From Rickettsiaceae bacterium (GTDB lineage: Bacteria; Pseudomonadota; Alphaproteobacteria; Rickettsiales; Rickettsiaceae), in contig JAGOJE010000021.1 in assembly GCA_017995275.1 (NCBI GenBank), positions 1 to 10,345 on the forward strand: a stretch of DNA of 10,345 nucleotides. The letters run 5' to 3'. Of the stretch, positions 1-6,598 are shown piece by piece. Each line of letters begins with the position of its first letter. Position 1 is the stretch's first letter. Below the pieces are notes generated by a model that was not told the origin of the DNA, ran no database searches, and was given only the letters and a program-made list of their open reading frames with translations. The translations under genes were made by a program, and so were the position numbers.

Positions 1-969
1 AACAATTTCCAAAAATTACTTCCAGATTTGTCTGCTGGAAGAGTTAAATCAGTTCTTATATATGGCACTGATAAGGGGGTCCTGCGTCATATATATTCAT
101 CTATTTTAAATACTATGAAGCTTGAAGCTTTAAGTCGCAGTTATAAGGAGATTATGAGCGAAGGTGTGAATGTAGCTTTAAACAACATAAGCTTATTCGC
201 AACTAGGGAGATAGTTCAAATAACTGATACTCCTAATTCTATAGACTCTAATTTACTTGAGGTTATTTTAAAAGGTTCTCATCATTTTCCAATTTTTATG
301 GCTGAGGAATTACCACCATCTTCTTCTGTAAGAAAATCATTTGAAGCTAGCGAAGATCTTGCCATTATTGCTTGCTATAGTGATGATGAAAATAGTATCA
401 AAAGGATCATTGCCGGAAGGGTATCAGAAGAGGGAAAGAATATTGCTCCAGATGCTGTGAGTTATATATTACATCATGTTGCTGGTGATAGATATATCAT
501 AGAGAATGAACTTACAAAGTTGCTTGCTTACACTCATGATAAGAAAGTTATTACTTTTTCTGATGCTGAATTTGTAATTAGCAAGTCTATAATTTCATCT
601 CCCGATTCTTTATGTATTTCTTTTGCAAAGAGGGAGGGGGGTAGGTTTTTTTCTGAGGTGTCAAAGTTATTAGCTGAGAATATTTCCGTTGTTTGGATTT
701 TGCGCGCTCTTGTTAGATATTATATAAATATCTATTTAGTTCTTTCTGAAGTAGAAATAGGTGGGAGGTTAGATGATGCTATTTCGAAACTAAAACCTCC
801 TATATTTTTTAAATATCTTCCTGATTTTCGCGCTATATGTCTTTCCTCAAATAAGGATAAAGTTTTAGATATTCTAGAAGCTTTGAGTGAAGCAGAAAAG
901 CAGAGTAAATTATCTATAGTTTCAGATAAGAGTCTTTGTGATAATCTTTTCTTTGGTGTTTACAAATGA
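1..969 (+). CDS. holA: DNA polymerase III delta subunit, 5' end outside window
   Basis: Likely the delta subunit of the DNA polymerase III clamp loader, which opens the beta sliding clamp in the cytoplasm during replication. The frame is open from base 1: nine codons (NNFQKLLPDL-like) precede the TTG at 28 and look like the normal HolA N-terminus, so I treat the gene as cut by the window edge rather than starting at 28. About 322 residues are visible against a usual 330-345, so only a few residues should be missing. The segment LIYGTDKGVLRH (visible residues about 19-30) matches the degenerate P-loop region of HolA, which resembles G-x-D-x-G-L-V-R in alphaproteobacteria. The mid-region HHVAGDRYIIENELTKLLAY fits the family pattern of a Gly-x-Asp segment followed by an E-L-x-K-L helix. 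The stop overlaps the tatC start (ATGA at 966-969). Assignment rests on recalled family motifs, as HolA is poorly conserved. Confidence 0.85.
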   Translation, partial: NNFQKLLPDLSAGRVKSVLIYGTDKGVLRHIYSSILNTMKLEALSRSYKEIMSEGVNVALNNISLFATREIVQITDTPNSIDSNLLEVILKGSHHFPIFMAEELPPSSSVRKSFEASEDLAIIACYSDDENSIKRIIAGRVSEEGKNIAPDAVSYILHHVAGDRYIIENELTKLLAYTHDKKVITFSDAEFVISKSIISSPDSLCISFAKREGGRFFSEVSKLLAENISVVWILRALVRYYINIYLVLSEVEIGGRLDDAISKLKPPIFFKYLPDFRAICLSSNKDKVLDILEALSEAEKQSKLSIVSDKSLCDNLFFGVYK

Positions 970-1697
970 AAAAGCAAAAATTGCATGAGCATTTGCTTGA
1001 ACTGAAGTCTAGAATAGTGAAGATTTTGTTTTTTTTTATTTTTGCTTTTGGTGCCTTTTATTATTTTAAAGAGGATTTATACAGATATTTAGTATTGCCT
1101 CTTGGTAGGAAGGTTATTTATACAGGCCTTGCTGAGGCTTTTTTCACTCATTTAAAGTTGTCTGCATTTGCAGGTTTTTGTGCGTCTTTACCAGTTATAG
1201 CATTTCAAATTTATAAGTTTATAGAACCAGGGCTTTATAAAGGGGAGAAAAAAATAGCTTTTGTTATATTGTTTTTCTCTCCAATCCTTTTCTTTTTTGG
1301 CGGTTTTTTTGTATATTTTATTGTTATACCAAAAGCTTGGCATTTTTTCTTGAGTTTTGAACTTCCTTCAGAATATTCTCCGCTAGTTTTAGAACCTAGA
1401 ATTAGCGAGTATCTTGACCTTGTAATCCAATTAACAATGGCTTTTGGTCTTGCTTTTGAGCTTCCAATAGTACTTATGATAATGGTTTTGATAGGTGTCT
1501 TGGATGCTGATTTTCTTGTAAGAAAACGCAGGCTTGCGATTGTTGTAAATTTTGTAATTGCTGGGATAATTACTCCTCCAGATGCTATAAGTCAGATTGC
1601 ACTTGCAGTTCCAATGGTTTTATTATATGAAATCTCTATTGTGCTCTGTAAAACTTTAGAAAATAGGAAAAAAAATGCTAGATATAAAATGGATTAG
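966..1697 (+). CDS. tatC: Sec-independent protein translocase TatC
   Basis: Inner-membrane core of the twin-arginine translocon, which binds RR signal peptides and exports folded proteins. The 243 residues match usual TatC length. The N-terminal HEHLLELKSRIV is the conserved cytoplasmic H-L-x-E-L-(R/K)-x-R segment. FIEPGLYKGE (85-94) is the signature loop; F85 and E94 have the same spacing as E. coli F94 and E103. FGLAFELP holds the conserved TM4 glutamate (E165), and TPPDAISQ (203-210) precedes the last membrane span. Six hydrophobic segments are visible at about 18-34, 66-84, 98-120, 150-176, 189-203 and 208-227. The ATG overlaps the holA stop by 4 nt and has no clear Shine-Dalgarno, so coupled translation is likely. 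Its 3' end overlaps serS by 23 nt. tatA and tatB are not in the window. Confidence 0.97.
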   Translation: MKKQKLHEHLLELKSRIVKILFFFIFAFGAFYYFKEDLYRYLVLPLGRKVIYTGLAEAFFTHLKLSAFAGFCASLPVIAFQIYKFIEPGLYKGEKKIAFVILFFSPILFFFGGFFVYFIVIPKAWHFFLSFELPSEYSPLVLEPRISEYLDLVIQLTMAFGLAFELPIVLMIMVLIGVLDADFLVRKRRLAIVVNFVIAGIITPPDAISQIALAVPMVLLYEISIVLCKTLENRKKNARYKMD

Positions 1698-2949
1698 AGA
1701 AAATCCAGAAGAATTTGATCGTAAAATGTTAAGGCGTGGATGTGAGGCTTCTTCTCAGAAAATCATCTCTCTTGATGAGGAAAGAAGGCAGATAACAACT
1801 CTAATGCAGCAGTTGCAGCATTCAAGGAAAGAAAAATCTAAATCAATGGCAATGATAAAGGACAAGGGAAGTCTTGAATTTGAGCAAGCCAGAAAAGATG
1901 CTGAACATATAAATGAGAAGCTTGAAGAACTGATGAAGCGCGCTAGTGCATCTGAGCTTTTGGATAATATGCTAGATAATTTACCAAATTTGCTTGATGA
2001 TTCTGTTCCAGATGGGCCTGATGAAAATTATAATAAATTAGTTAGAACTCATGGCAATCCTGTAGAGTTTTCTTATGCTAAAGAGCATTTTGATATAGGG
2101 GAGTCTCTTGGTATGATGGATTTTGAGCAAACAGCTAAAATTTCCGGTAGCCGTTTTGTAACATTATCATCTACTCTTGCAAGGCTAGAGAGGGCGCTTG
2201 CCAATTTTATGCTTGATCTCCATACAAAAGAATATGGCTTTACTGAGGTTTCCCCTCCATATTTAGTTAGGCCTCTTGCTATGTATAATGTTGGGCAATT
2301 GCCAAAGTTTTCTGATGAATCATTTGTAACTACTACTGATTATAGACTGATTCCAACGTCAGAGGTTTCACTTACAAATATGGTTGCAGAATCAATAATA
2401 GCCAGGGAAAAACTTCCTTTAAGGCTTACTGCTTATACTCCATGTTTTAGGTCTGAAGCTGGCAGCCATGGTAGAGATACAAGGGGTATGTTTAGGGTTC
2501 ATCAATTTTCTAAAGTCGAAATTGTTAGTATTACTGCTAAAGATGAATCTGTGGATGAGCATGAATATATGCTGTCTGCTGCTGAAGAGGTGTTAAAGAA
2601 GTTGGAGTTACCATATAGGGTGATGCTTCTATGCTCTGGTGATACAGGTTTTCATTCAAGAAAAACTTATGATTTAGAAGTTTGGCTGCCTGGTCAAAAA
2701 AGATATCGTGAGATTTCTAGTTGTTCTAATTGTGGGGATTATCAGGCTCGTAGAATGAAGGCCAGGTATAAAGAGATCGGCGCTAATGAGACTACTTATG
2801 TTCATACTTTGAATGCTTCTGGTCTTGCTGTTGGGCGCACTATCATAGCAATATTAGAGAATTACCAAAATGAGGATGGGTCAATAAATATTCCGGTTGC
2901 TCTTCAAAGTTACATGGGTGGAATGAAGAAAATAGAGAGGCTTGATTGA
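1675..2949 (+). CDS. serS: Seryl-tRNA synthetase
   Basis: Class II aminoacyl-tRNA synthetase that activates serine with ATP and charges tRNA-Ser in the cytoplasm. The N-terminus MLDIKWIRENPEEFD is the canonical SerRS opening, which fixes the start at 1675 although it lies inside tatC. An AGGAAA Shine-Dalgarno at 1665-1670 supports it. Residues about 30-100 are charged and helical, matching the antiparallel coiled-coil arm that grips the long variable arm of tRNA-Ser. The catalytic part shows TSE (228-230), motif 2 FRSEAGSHGRDTRGMFRVHQF (258-278), the ISSCSNCGDYQARR segment (347-360) and motif 3 ASGLAVGRT (381-389) with the class-II arginine R388. Motif 3 reads NASG where E. coli has NGSG, a mild change. 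The 424 residues are full length. The adjacency to tatC is common in alphaproteobacteria. Confidence 0.98.
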   Translation: MLDIKWIRENPEEFDRKMLRRGCEASSQKIISLDEERRQITTLMQQLQHSRKEKSKSMAMIKDKGSLEFEQARKDAEHINEKLEELMKRASASELLDNMLDNLPNLLDDSVPDGPDENYNKLVRTHGNPVEFSYAKEHFDIGESLGMMDFEQTAKISGSRFVTLSSTLARLERALANFMLDLHTKEYGFTEVSPPYLVRPLAMYNVGQLPKFSDESFVTTTDYRLIPTSEVSLTNMVAESIIAREKLPLRLTAYTPCFRSEAGSHGRDTRGMFRVHQFSKVEIVSITAKDESVDEHEYMLSAAEEVLKKLELPYRVMLLCSGDTGFHSRKTYDLEVWLPGQKRYREISSCSNCGDYQARRMKARYKEIGANETTYVHTLNASGLAVGRTIIAILENYQNEDGSINIPVALQSYMGGMKKIERLD

Positions 2950-4256
2950 TGTTTCATAGATTATTACTCTGCATAATTTTGTTTTTTTCGAATGGCGTGT
3001 TTGCTATAGAAACAATTACCATTAATCATGGACATGCTGATCCATTACCAATTGCTTTGAATGATTTTCAGGTGGATGGTCGTAATCAAAAAGTTATGTC
3101 CAATATGCTTGAAGTAATAACTAACGATCTAAAAAATTCTGGCCTGTTCAGACCAATTGCCAAGGCTGCGTTCATAGAGAATAAGAAAGGTGTAGCGCAT
3201 CGCCCACTTTTTGCGGCTTGGCGTCAAATAAATGCAACAATTCTTCTTAATGGTAAGATTTCAAGAAGTGAATCTGGTGATTTAGAAATTAGTTTTATAA
3301 TATGGGATATCATAGCCGAGAGGGATATAGCTGGTGAGGTTATGGAAGTTCCGGAGCGTTTATGGAGGAGGGCGGCTCATAAAATAGCTGATGCTATATA
3401 TGAGAGGGTGACTGGGGATAAAGGTTATTTCGATACAAGAATTGCTTACATTTCTGAAACAGGCGCTGGAAAAAAAAGAACGAAACGTCTTGCTGTGATG
3501 GATCAAGATGGTGCGAATCACTCATTTTTGACTGATGGGAAGAATTTCGTGCTTACTCCTCGTTTTTCCCCAAAAGGAGATAGGATTTTGTATCTATCTT
3601 ATGTGAATCGTAAGCCAAGAGTCCATTTGAGGGATCTAAAATCAGGTAGAGATATAGTTTTAGGAAATTTCCCAGGTATGTCTTTTGCTCCTCGCTTTTC
3701 ACCCGATGGTACAAAGGCTTTGGTATCAATGGCGAAAGATGGCTCTACTAACATTTTTGAGATAGATCTTGAAAGCAAAACTATCAGAAGGCTAACTAGT
3801 GGTGGGGCTATAAGCACATCTCCTAGCTATTCTCCTGATGGTAGCAAGATAGTATTTAACTCGGATATGAATGGTACAAGGCAGCTTTATATAATGAATT
3901 CTGATGGTTCAAATGTGGAGCGTATAAGTTTCGGAACTGGTATTTATGCTTCTCCTGCATGGTCTCCAAGAGGTGATTATATAGCTTTTACAAAGCAAAA
4001 TGGTGGTGAGTTCTCCATAGGCGTTATGCGCACTGATGGAAGCGGTGAGAGGTTGATTACAAGTGGATATCTAGTTGAAGGTCCAATTTGGGCTCCTAAT
4101 GGTAGAGTTATAGTTTTTGAAAGAGGTTATAGAGGTGTTGGTAAACAGCCTGGAAGGTCTCGTATACATACTATAGACATTACAGGATATAACGAGCGTG
4201 AAATACATACCCCAAAGGACGCCACCGACCCAGAATGGTCTCATAATCTGAATTAG
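2949..4256 (+). CDS. tolB: Tol-Pal system periplasmic protein TolB
   Basis: Periplasmic beta-propeller protein of the Tol-Pal complex, which binds Pal and helps outer-membrane constriction and integrity. I choose the ATG at 2949 over the TTG one codon earlier because it forms a TGATG overlap with the serS stop and has AGAGAGG (2934-2940) 8 nt upstream. That gives 435 residues, typical for TolB. Residues 1-19 form a Sec signal peptide with a hydrophobic core and a probable signal peptidase I site after VFA. The mature N-terminus has DPLPIALNDF, a family hallmark. An N-terminal domain runs to about residue 135; then come repeated propeller blades marked by F/Y/W-S-P-(D/K/R)-G motifs (SPKGDRI, SPDGTKA, SPDGSKI, SPRGDYI) and APNGRVIVFE. 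The other tol genes and pal are not in the window, so TolB is uncoupled from them locally. Confidence 0.97.
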   Translation: MFHRLLLCIILFFSNGVFAIETITINHGHADPLPIALNDFQVDGRNQKVMSNMLEVITNDLKNSGLFRPIAKAAFIENKKGVAHRPLFAAWRQINATILLNGKISRSESGDLEISFIIWDIIAERDIAGEVMEVPERLWRRAAHKIADAIYERVTGDKGYFDTRIAYISETGAGKKRTKRLAVMDQDGANHSFLTDGKNFVLTPRFSPKGDRILYLSYVNRKPRVHLRDLKSGRDIVLGNFPGMSFAPRFSPDGTKALVSMAKDGSTNIFEIDLESKTIRRLTSGGAISTSPSYSPDGSKIVFNSDMNGTRQLYIMNSDGSNVERISFGTGIYASPAWSPRGDYIAFTKQNGGEFSIGVMRTDGSGERLITSGYLVEGPIWAPNGRVIVFERGYRGVGKQPGRSRIHTIDITGYNEREIHTPKDATDPEWSHNLN

Positions 4257-4291
4257 AGTACACCTCTAGGGGGTGACAGGTTTTCTTTGTC

Positions 4292-4313
4292 ATTCCTGCC
4301 CCAGAGCAGGAAT
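4292..4313. repeat. ATTCCTGC palindromic repeat hairpin
   Basis: A perfect 8-bp stem (ATTCCTGC 4292-4299, GCAGGAAT 4306-4313) with a 6-nt loop. On the minus strand it reads ATCCTAGATTCCTGC...GCAGGAATGACAA, a pattern I recall as a frequent dispersed repeat in Rickettsiales and some other bacteria. It is not followed by a T-run on either strand, so it does not look like an intrinsic terminator, although it could protect or end the tolB mRNA. Confidence 0.65.
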
Positions 4314-4320
4314 CTAGGAT

Positions 4321-4342
4321 TAAAAAACCAGTCCGAAGGACT
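4321..4342 (-). terminator. Possible minus-strand intrinsic terminator
   Basis: Read on the minus strand, AGTCC-TTC-GGACT (4342 down to 4330) is followed by GG and then six Ts (4327-4322). The shape is terminator-like, but the stem is only 5 bp. No convincing minus-strand gene lies to its right, so it may be only part of the repeat cluster. Confidence 0.3.
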
Positions 4343-4488
4343 CATTATTATAAAGAGCAACAAGTTGCGATTGTACTGCTTTCCTGAAAAATCTGTCAAC
4401 GAATTAGTTGACCTTTACACTGGGTGACATTCGCCAAGGAGCTGAATAGATACCGCTTATTCCTGCTCTAAAGATTTGATAAAATATA

Positions 4489-4517
4489 TTGAGCGTTTAT
4501 TAAATTTAGTTTATATT
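4489..4517 (+). promoter_or_regulatory. Sigma70-like promoter for the ankyrin gene
   Basis: TTGAGC (4489-4494) and TATATT (4512-4517) are separated by exactly 17 nt, giving 4/6 and 5/6 matches to the -35 and -10 consensus. Transcription would begin near 4524, leaving a leader of about 20 nt that carries GGAGA (4533-4537), 6 nt before the ATG at 4544. This suggests the ankyrin gene is transcribed independently of the tolB block. In AT-rich DNA such matches can be fortuitous. Confidence 0.55.
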
Positions 4518-4543
4518 GCAGTTTTTTAATATGGAGAAAATTT

Positions 4544-6337
4544 ATGAAAACCTCGGAATTGGAGCATTTAATTCGAACCTCGAAAGAACCAATTAAACAA
4601 ATATCGCTTTTTCTAGAATCTAGACTAAAAGAGATATTACAGGAAAATGATTTACCATTATCATCTGAAATTAATCCTAAGAATTTACAATTTTTTGAAA
4701 GATTTTCAAATCTTGAAACTACTATCAAAATTGCAAAACGCATAAATGTTTCCCCCGCTTTGCATGTGGCCGCAATTTGTGACCGTGTGGATGTAATGGA
4801 GTTATTGATCAATGAAAGAGGTGTAGATGTTAATATTTTAGACAATAATAATTATACTGCTTTGCACTTTGCAGCATGTGCCAATAACCAAGAATCCTTA
4901 CAATTTTTGATTTTCAAGGGGGCTGATCTGAATATAGTATATGATGATTGTAATACAACTCTAAGCGATGCAGCGTATTATGGAAATTTTGAAGCAGTAA
5001 GTATCCTGATTAATGCTGGGGCTAATGTGGTGGGTGATTCTAAGCCATTACATGAGGCTGTAGAAGGCTATGAAGATTTCAGGATTGATTTAGAAGGACG
5101 GTTAAAAACAATAAATATCCTTATTGATGCTGGAGTATGCCTGAATGCACGTGATCAGTATGACCGTACACCACTCGAAAATGCTATCTCAGGAGGATGT
5201 TTAGAAATCGCTCAGCTATTATACAATCGCAGCGGATATGAAAAAATCGAACAATTGCTATATGATGAAGAACATACCTTAATACAGTGGAACATTTTGG
5301 ATCGAGCTATATCTGAGGGACACCTTGGGATTATGCAATGGTTGCTCTCTATGGTAGAAAATATGGATGATAAGGAGGGTCTGAAAGTCCTGGCTTTTCA
5401 TAATGCATCAAACATGTATAACGAGTATGTTAACAATGATCTGGAACTCCAAGATTATTATAAGAGCAAAAACAGGGAGCGTATTGAAATTCTAAAATGG
5501 TTAGTTCAAGATGGGGTTCTTATAGATAATATTGATGAACACGGACGTACTGCGCTGTTCAAAGTGGCAGAGTATAAAAACCTCAATGCTGTAGAAAGGC
5601 TGATCAATTTAGAAGCAAATATACACTGCATTGATAGTAGTGGTAACACACCTTTACATGTAGCATCTCGGTATGATCATTATCTGTATGGTAATGATCA
5701 TGTGGATGAGAGAAAATTTGATAGGGAAGATACAATAAAAATTATGAAATTTTTGATAGAAAAAGGGGCTAATGTTTATACTCAGAATGCTGCGACATAT
5801 ACTCCGCTAGATGAAGCATTTAATGGATGGAATCATTTAATTACGTCGCCTGGTATTAATAATATCCACAATTACCCCCATTTTTTAGAAGCTGAATTAT
5901 ACCTATTATGCTGTACTGATAATTCACGCATTCATGAAGATTTTGTAAATAGTGGACTCGTCCAATTTGCAATAGAATGTAAAAACGACATTTTGGGTTT
6001 TCTGCAAAGAGCAAGTAATCACGAACAAATTTTAATAAATGATAAAAAGACTATTGGAATATACCAAAAGTTAACTGGCACATTGCAGGACAAACTATGC
6101 GAAGTTGCTGCAGTAGATAATAAAACAGCAACGGATCTTTATATAAGATCTAAATTGCTATATATTCTTCATATCGCTGAACATACCGATCATCCAGTAT
6201 TTGGAGAGCTAGGTATTGTGTCCAAAATTGCAGAGTATTTTGATTTCGGTGATGGTGCTAGCTTGGCAGATCTGTTTGAGCAATATCAGCAACAACATGT
6301 ACAGGCACTAGGAGATGATGTGCATCATGAAGGTTGA
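4544..6337 (+). CDS. Ankyrin-repeat protein, candidate effector
   Basis: A 597-residue ankyrin-repeat protein; the exact function is unknown. Residues 1-68 are a helical N-terminal region without repeats. Recognisable ankyrin units begin near 70 (PALHVAA...LLINERGVDVN), 104 (YTALHFAA...LIFKGADLN), 138, 167 (with a loop insertion), 208 (RTPLENAISGG), 250, 335 (RTALFKVAEYKN), 368 (NTPLHVAS...LIEKGANVY, with an insertion of about 15 residues) and 419 (YTPLDEA). Units between about 225 and 335 are degenerate. Residues about 440-597 lack the repeat pattern and look helical and acidic, with a Q-rich stretch near 580. No Sec signal peptide or membrane span is visible, so it is cytoplasmic or exported by a non-Sec route. 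Ankyrin proteins of intracellular Rickettsiales are often secreted into the host through type IV or type I systems; that role here is inference. It has a good RBS (GGAGA 4533-4537) and its own promoter candidate. Confidence 0.9.
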   Translation: MKTSELEHLIRTSKEPIKQISLFLESRLKEILQENDLPLSSEINPKNLQFFERFSNLETTIKIAKRINVSPALHVAAICDRVDVMELLINERGVDVNILDNNNYTALHFAACANNQESLQFLIFKGADLNIVYDDCNTTLSDAAYYGNFEAVSILINAGANVVGDSKPLHEAVEGYEDFRIDLEGRLKTINILIDAGVCLNARDQYDRTPLENAISGGCLEIAQLLYNRSGYEKIEQLLYDEEHTLIQWNILDRAISEGHLGIMQWLLSMVENMDDKEGLKVLAFHNASNMYNEYVNNDLELQDYYKSKNRERIEILKWLVQDGVLIDNIDEHGRTALFKVAEYKNLNAVERLINLEANIHCIDSSGNTPLHVASRYDHYLYGNDHVDERKFDREDTIKIMKFLIEKGANVYTQNAATYTPLDEAFNGWNHLITSPGINNIHNYPHFLEAELYLLCCTDNSRIHEDFVNSGLVQFAIECKNDILGFLQRASNHEQILINDKKTIGIYQKLTGTLQDKLCEVAAVDNKTATDLYIRSKLLYILHIAEHTDHPVFGELGIVSKIAEYFDFGDGASLADLFEQYQQQHVQALGDDVHHEG

Positions 6338-6405
6338 GGCAAAAAATCTCACGGAAGTTTTGGTTTAAAGCTGGAATTTGGGCTAGGAAATCAAGCTTGA
6401 AGGTT

Positions 6406-6414
6406 TGTTATACT
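6406..6414 (+). promoter_or_regulatory. Possible extended -10 element
   Basis: TGTTATACT fits the TGn-TATAAT extended -10 form with a 5/6 hexamer match. No good -35 lies at standard spacing, which extended -10 promoters can tolerate. If real, the transcript would begin near 6421 and include the hairpin at 6440-6467 ahead of the aas-like gene. Confidence 0.3.
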
Positions 6415-6439
6415 TAATCCTTTATCATGGGTTGTGTGG

Positions 6440-6478
6440 CTCGCCTCCTTCATTGGGATGAGGCGAGTTAAGAGTTTC
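6440..6478 (+). terminator. GC-rich hairpin, possible terminator of ankyrin gene
   Basis: Perfect 8-bp stem CTCGCCTC (6440-6447) with GAGGCGAG (6460-6467) and a 12-nt loop, clearly more GC-rich than its surroundings and about 100 nt after the ankyrin stop. The tail TTAAGAGTTTC is a poor U-tract, so termination may be weak; a structural role in the leader of the next gene is the alternative. Confidence 0.5.
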
Positions 6479-6598
6479 TATATGCTCAGCCACGCTTGTG
6501 AAAAGATGCAATAAAATCTCCTAATTCTCGACATTAGATTGACAGCCAAGGGAAAATTGCCTAGAATCGGCATGTTTATTAATTCAGCCGGTATTTGG

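Larger units (their letters stand above)
4254..4469. repeat. Cluster of short inverted repeats after tolB
   Basis: The gap after tolB is packed with small palindromes: TAGAG/CTCTA (4254-4268, starting at the tolB stop), TGACA/TGTCA (4274-4292), ATTCCTGC/GCAGGAAT (4292-4313), AGTCC/GGACT (4330-4342), GCAAC/GTTGC (4357-4368) and GTCAAC/GTTGAC (4395-4412). A two-part module also recurs: GGGTGACA then ATTCCTGC occurs at 4271 and 4292 and again at 4422 and 4459. AGAGCAGGAAT (4303-4313) is the exact reverse complement of 4459-4469. No convincing ORF lies here. The best reading is one or more degenerate dispersed palindromic elements of the sort common in Rickettsiales intergenic DNA. Identity with a named element is not established, and individual 5-bp stems could arise by chance. 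Confidence 0.6.
6338..6598 (+). other. Intergenic gap and possible aas leader
   Basis: 261 nt between the ankyrin gene and the chosen start of the acyltransferase gene. It holds a GC-rich hairpin at 6440-6467 and a possible extended -10 at 6406-6414. The frame of the downstream gene is open back to 6515 (stop TAA at 6512-6514), so its N-terminus could be longer, but 6515-6598 shows no family-like sequence. I see no RNA gene or convincing small ORF. Confidence 0.5.

Noticed and set aside
28..30. TTG as the holA start
   Set aside because: The frame is open through the window edge and the preceding residues look like normal HolA N-terminus, so the real start probably lies upstream.
2814..2838. 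NASG in place of NGSG in SerS motif 3 as a catalytic defect
   Set aside because: The class-II arginine and all other motifs are intact; a Gly-to-Ala change here is mild and not evidence of loss of function.
2946..2948. TTG as the tolB start
   Set aside because: The next codon is ATG, with better Shine-Dalgarno spacing and the common TGATG overlap.
3599..3817. Minus-strand open frame inside tolB
   Set aside because: Fully antisense to clear propeller-blade codons, with no family resemblance.
4257..4543. tRNA, other known RNA gene, CRISPR or transposase remnant in the palindromic gap
   Set aside because: The stems do not form a cloverleaf, the repeats are not regularly spaced with spacers, and translations in the frames I read gave no transposase-like stretch.
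4468..4845. Minus-strand 125-codon open frame over the start of the ankyrin gene
   Set aside because: It overlaps a well-supported gene, has no recognisable domain and reads as the reverse complement of the ankyrin codons; AT-rich DNA yields such frames readily.
4254..6478. Ankyrin gene as cargo of a composite mobile element
   Set aside because: I looked for matching terminal repeats between the upstream gap and 6338-6598 and found none, and no transposase or integrase is present.
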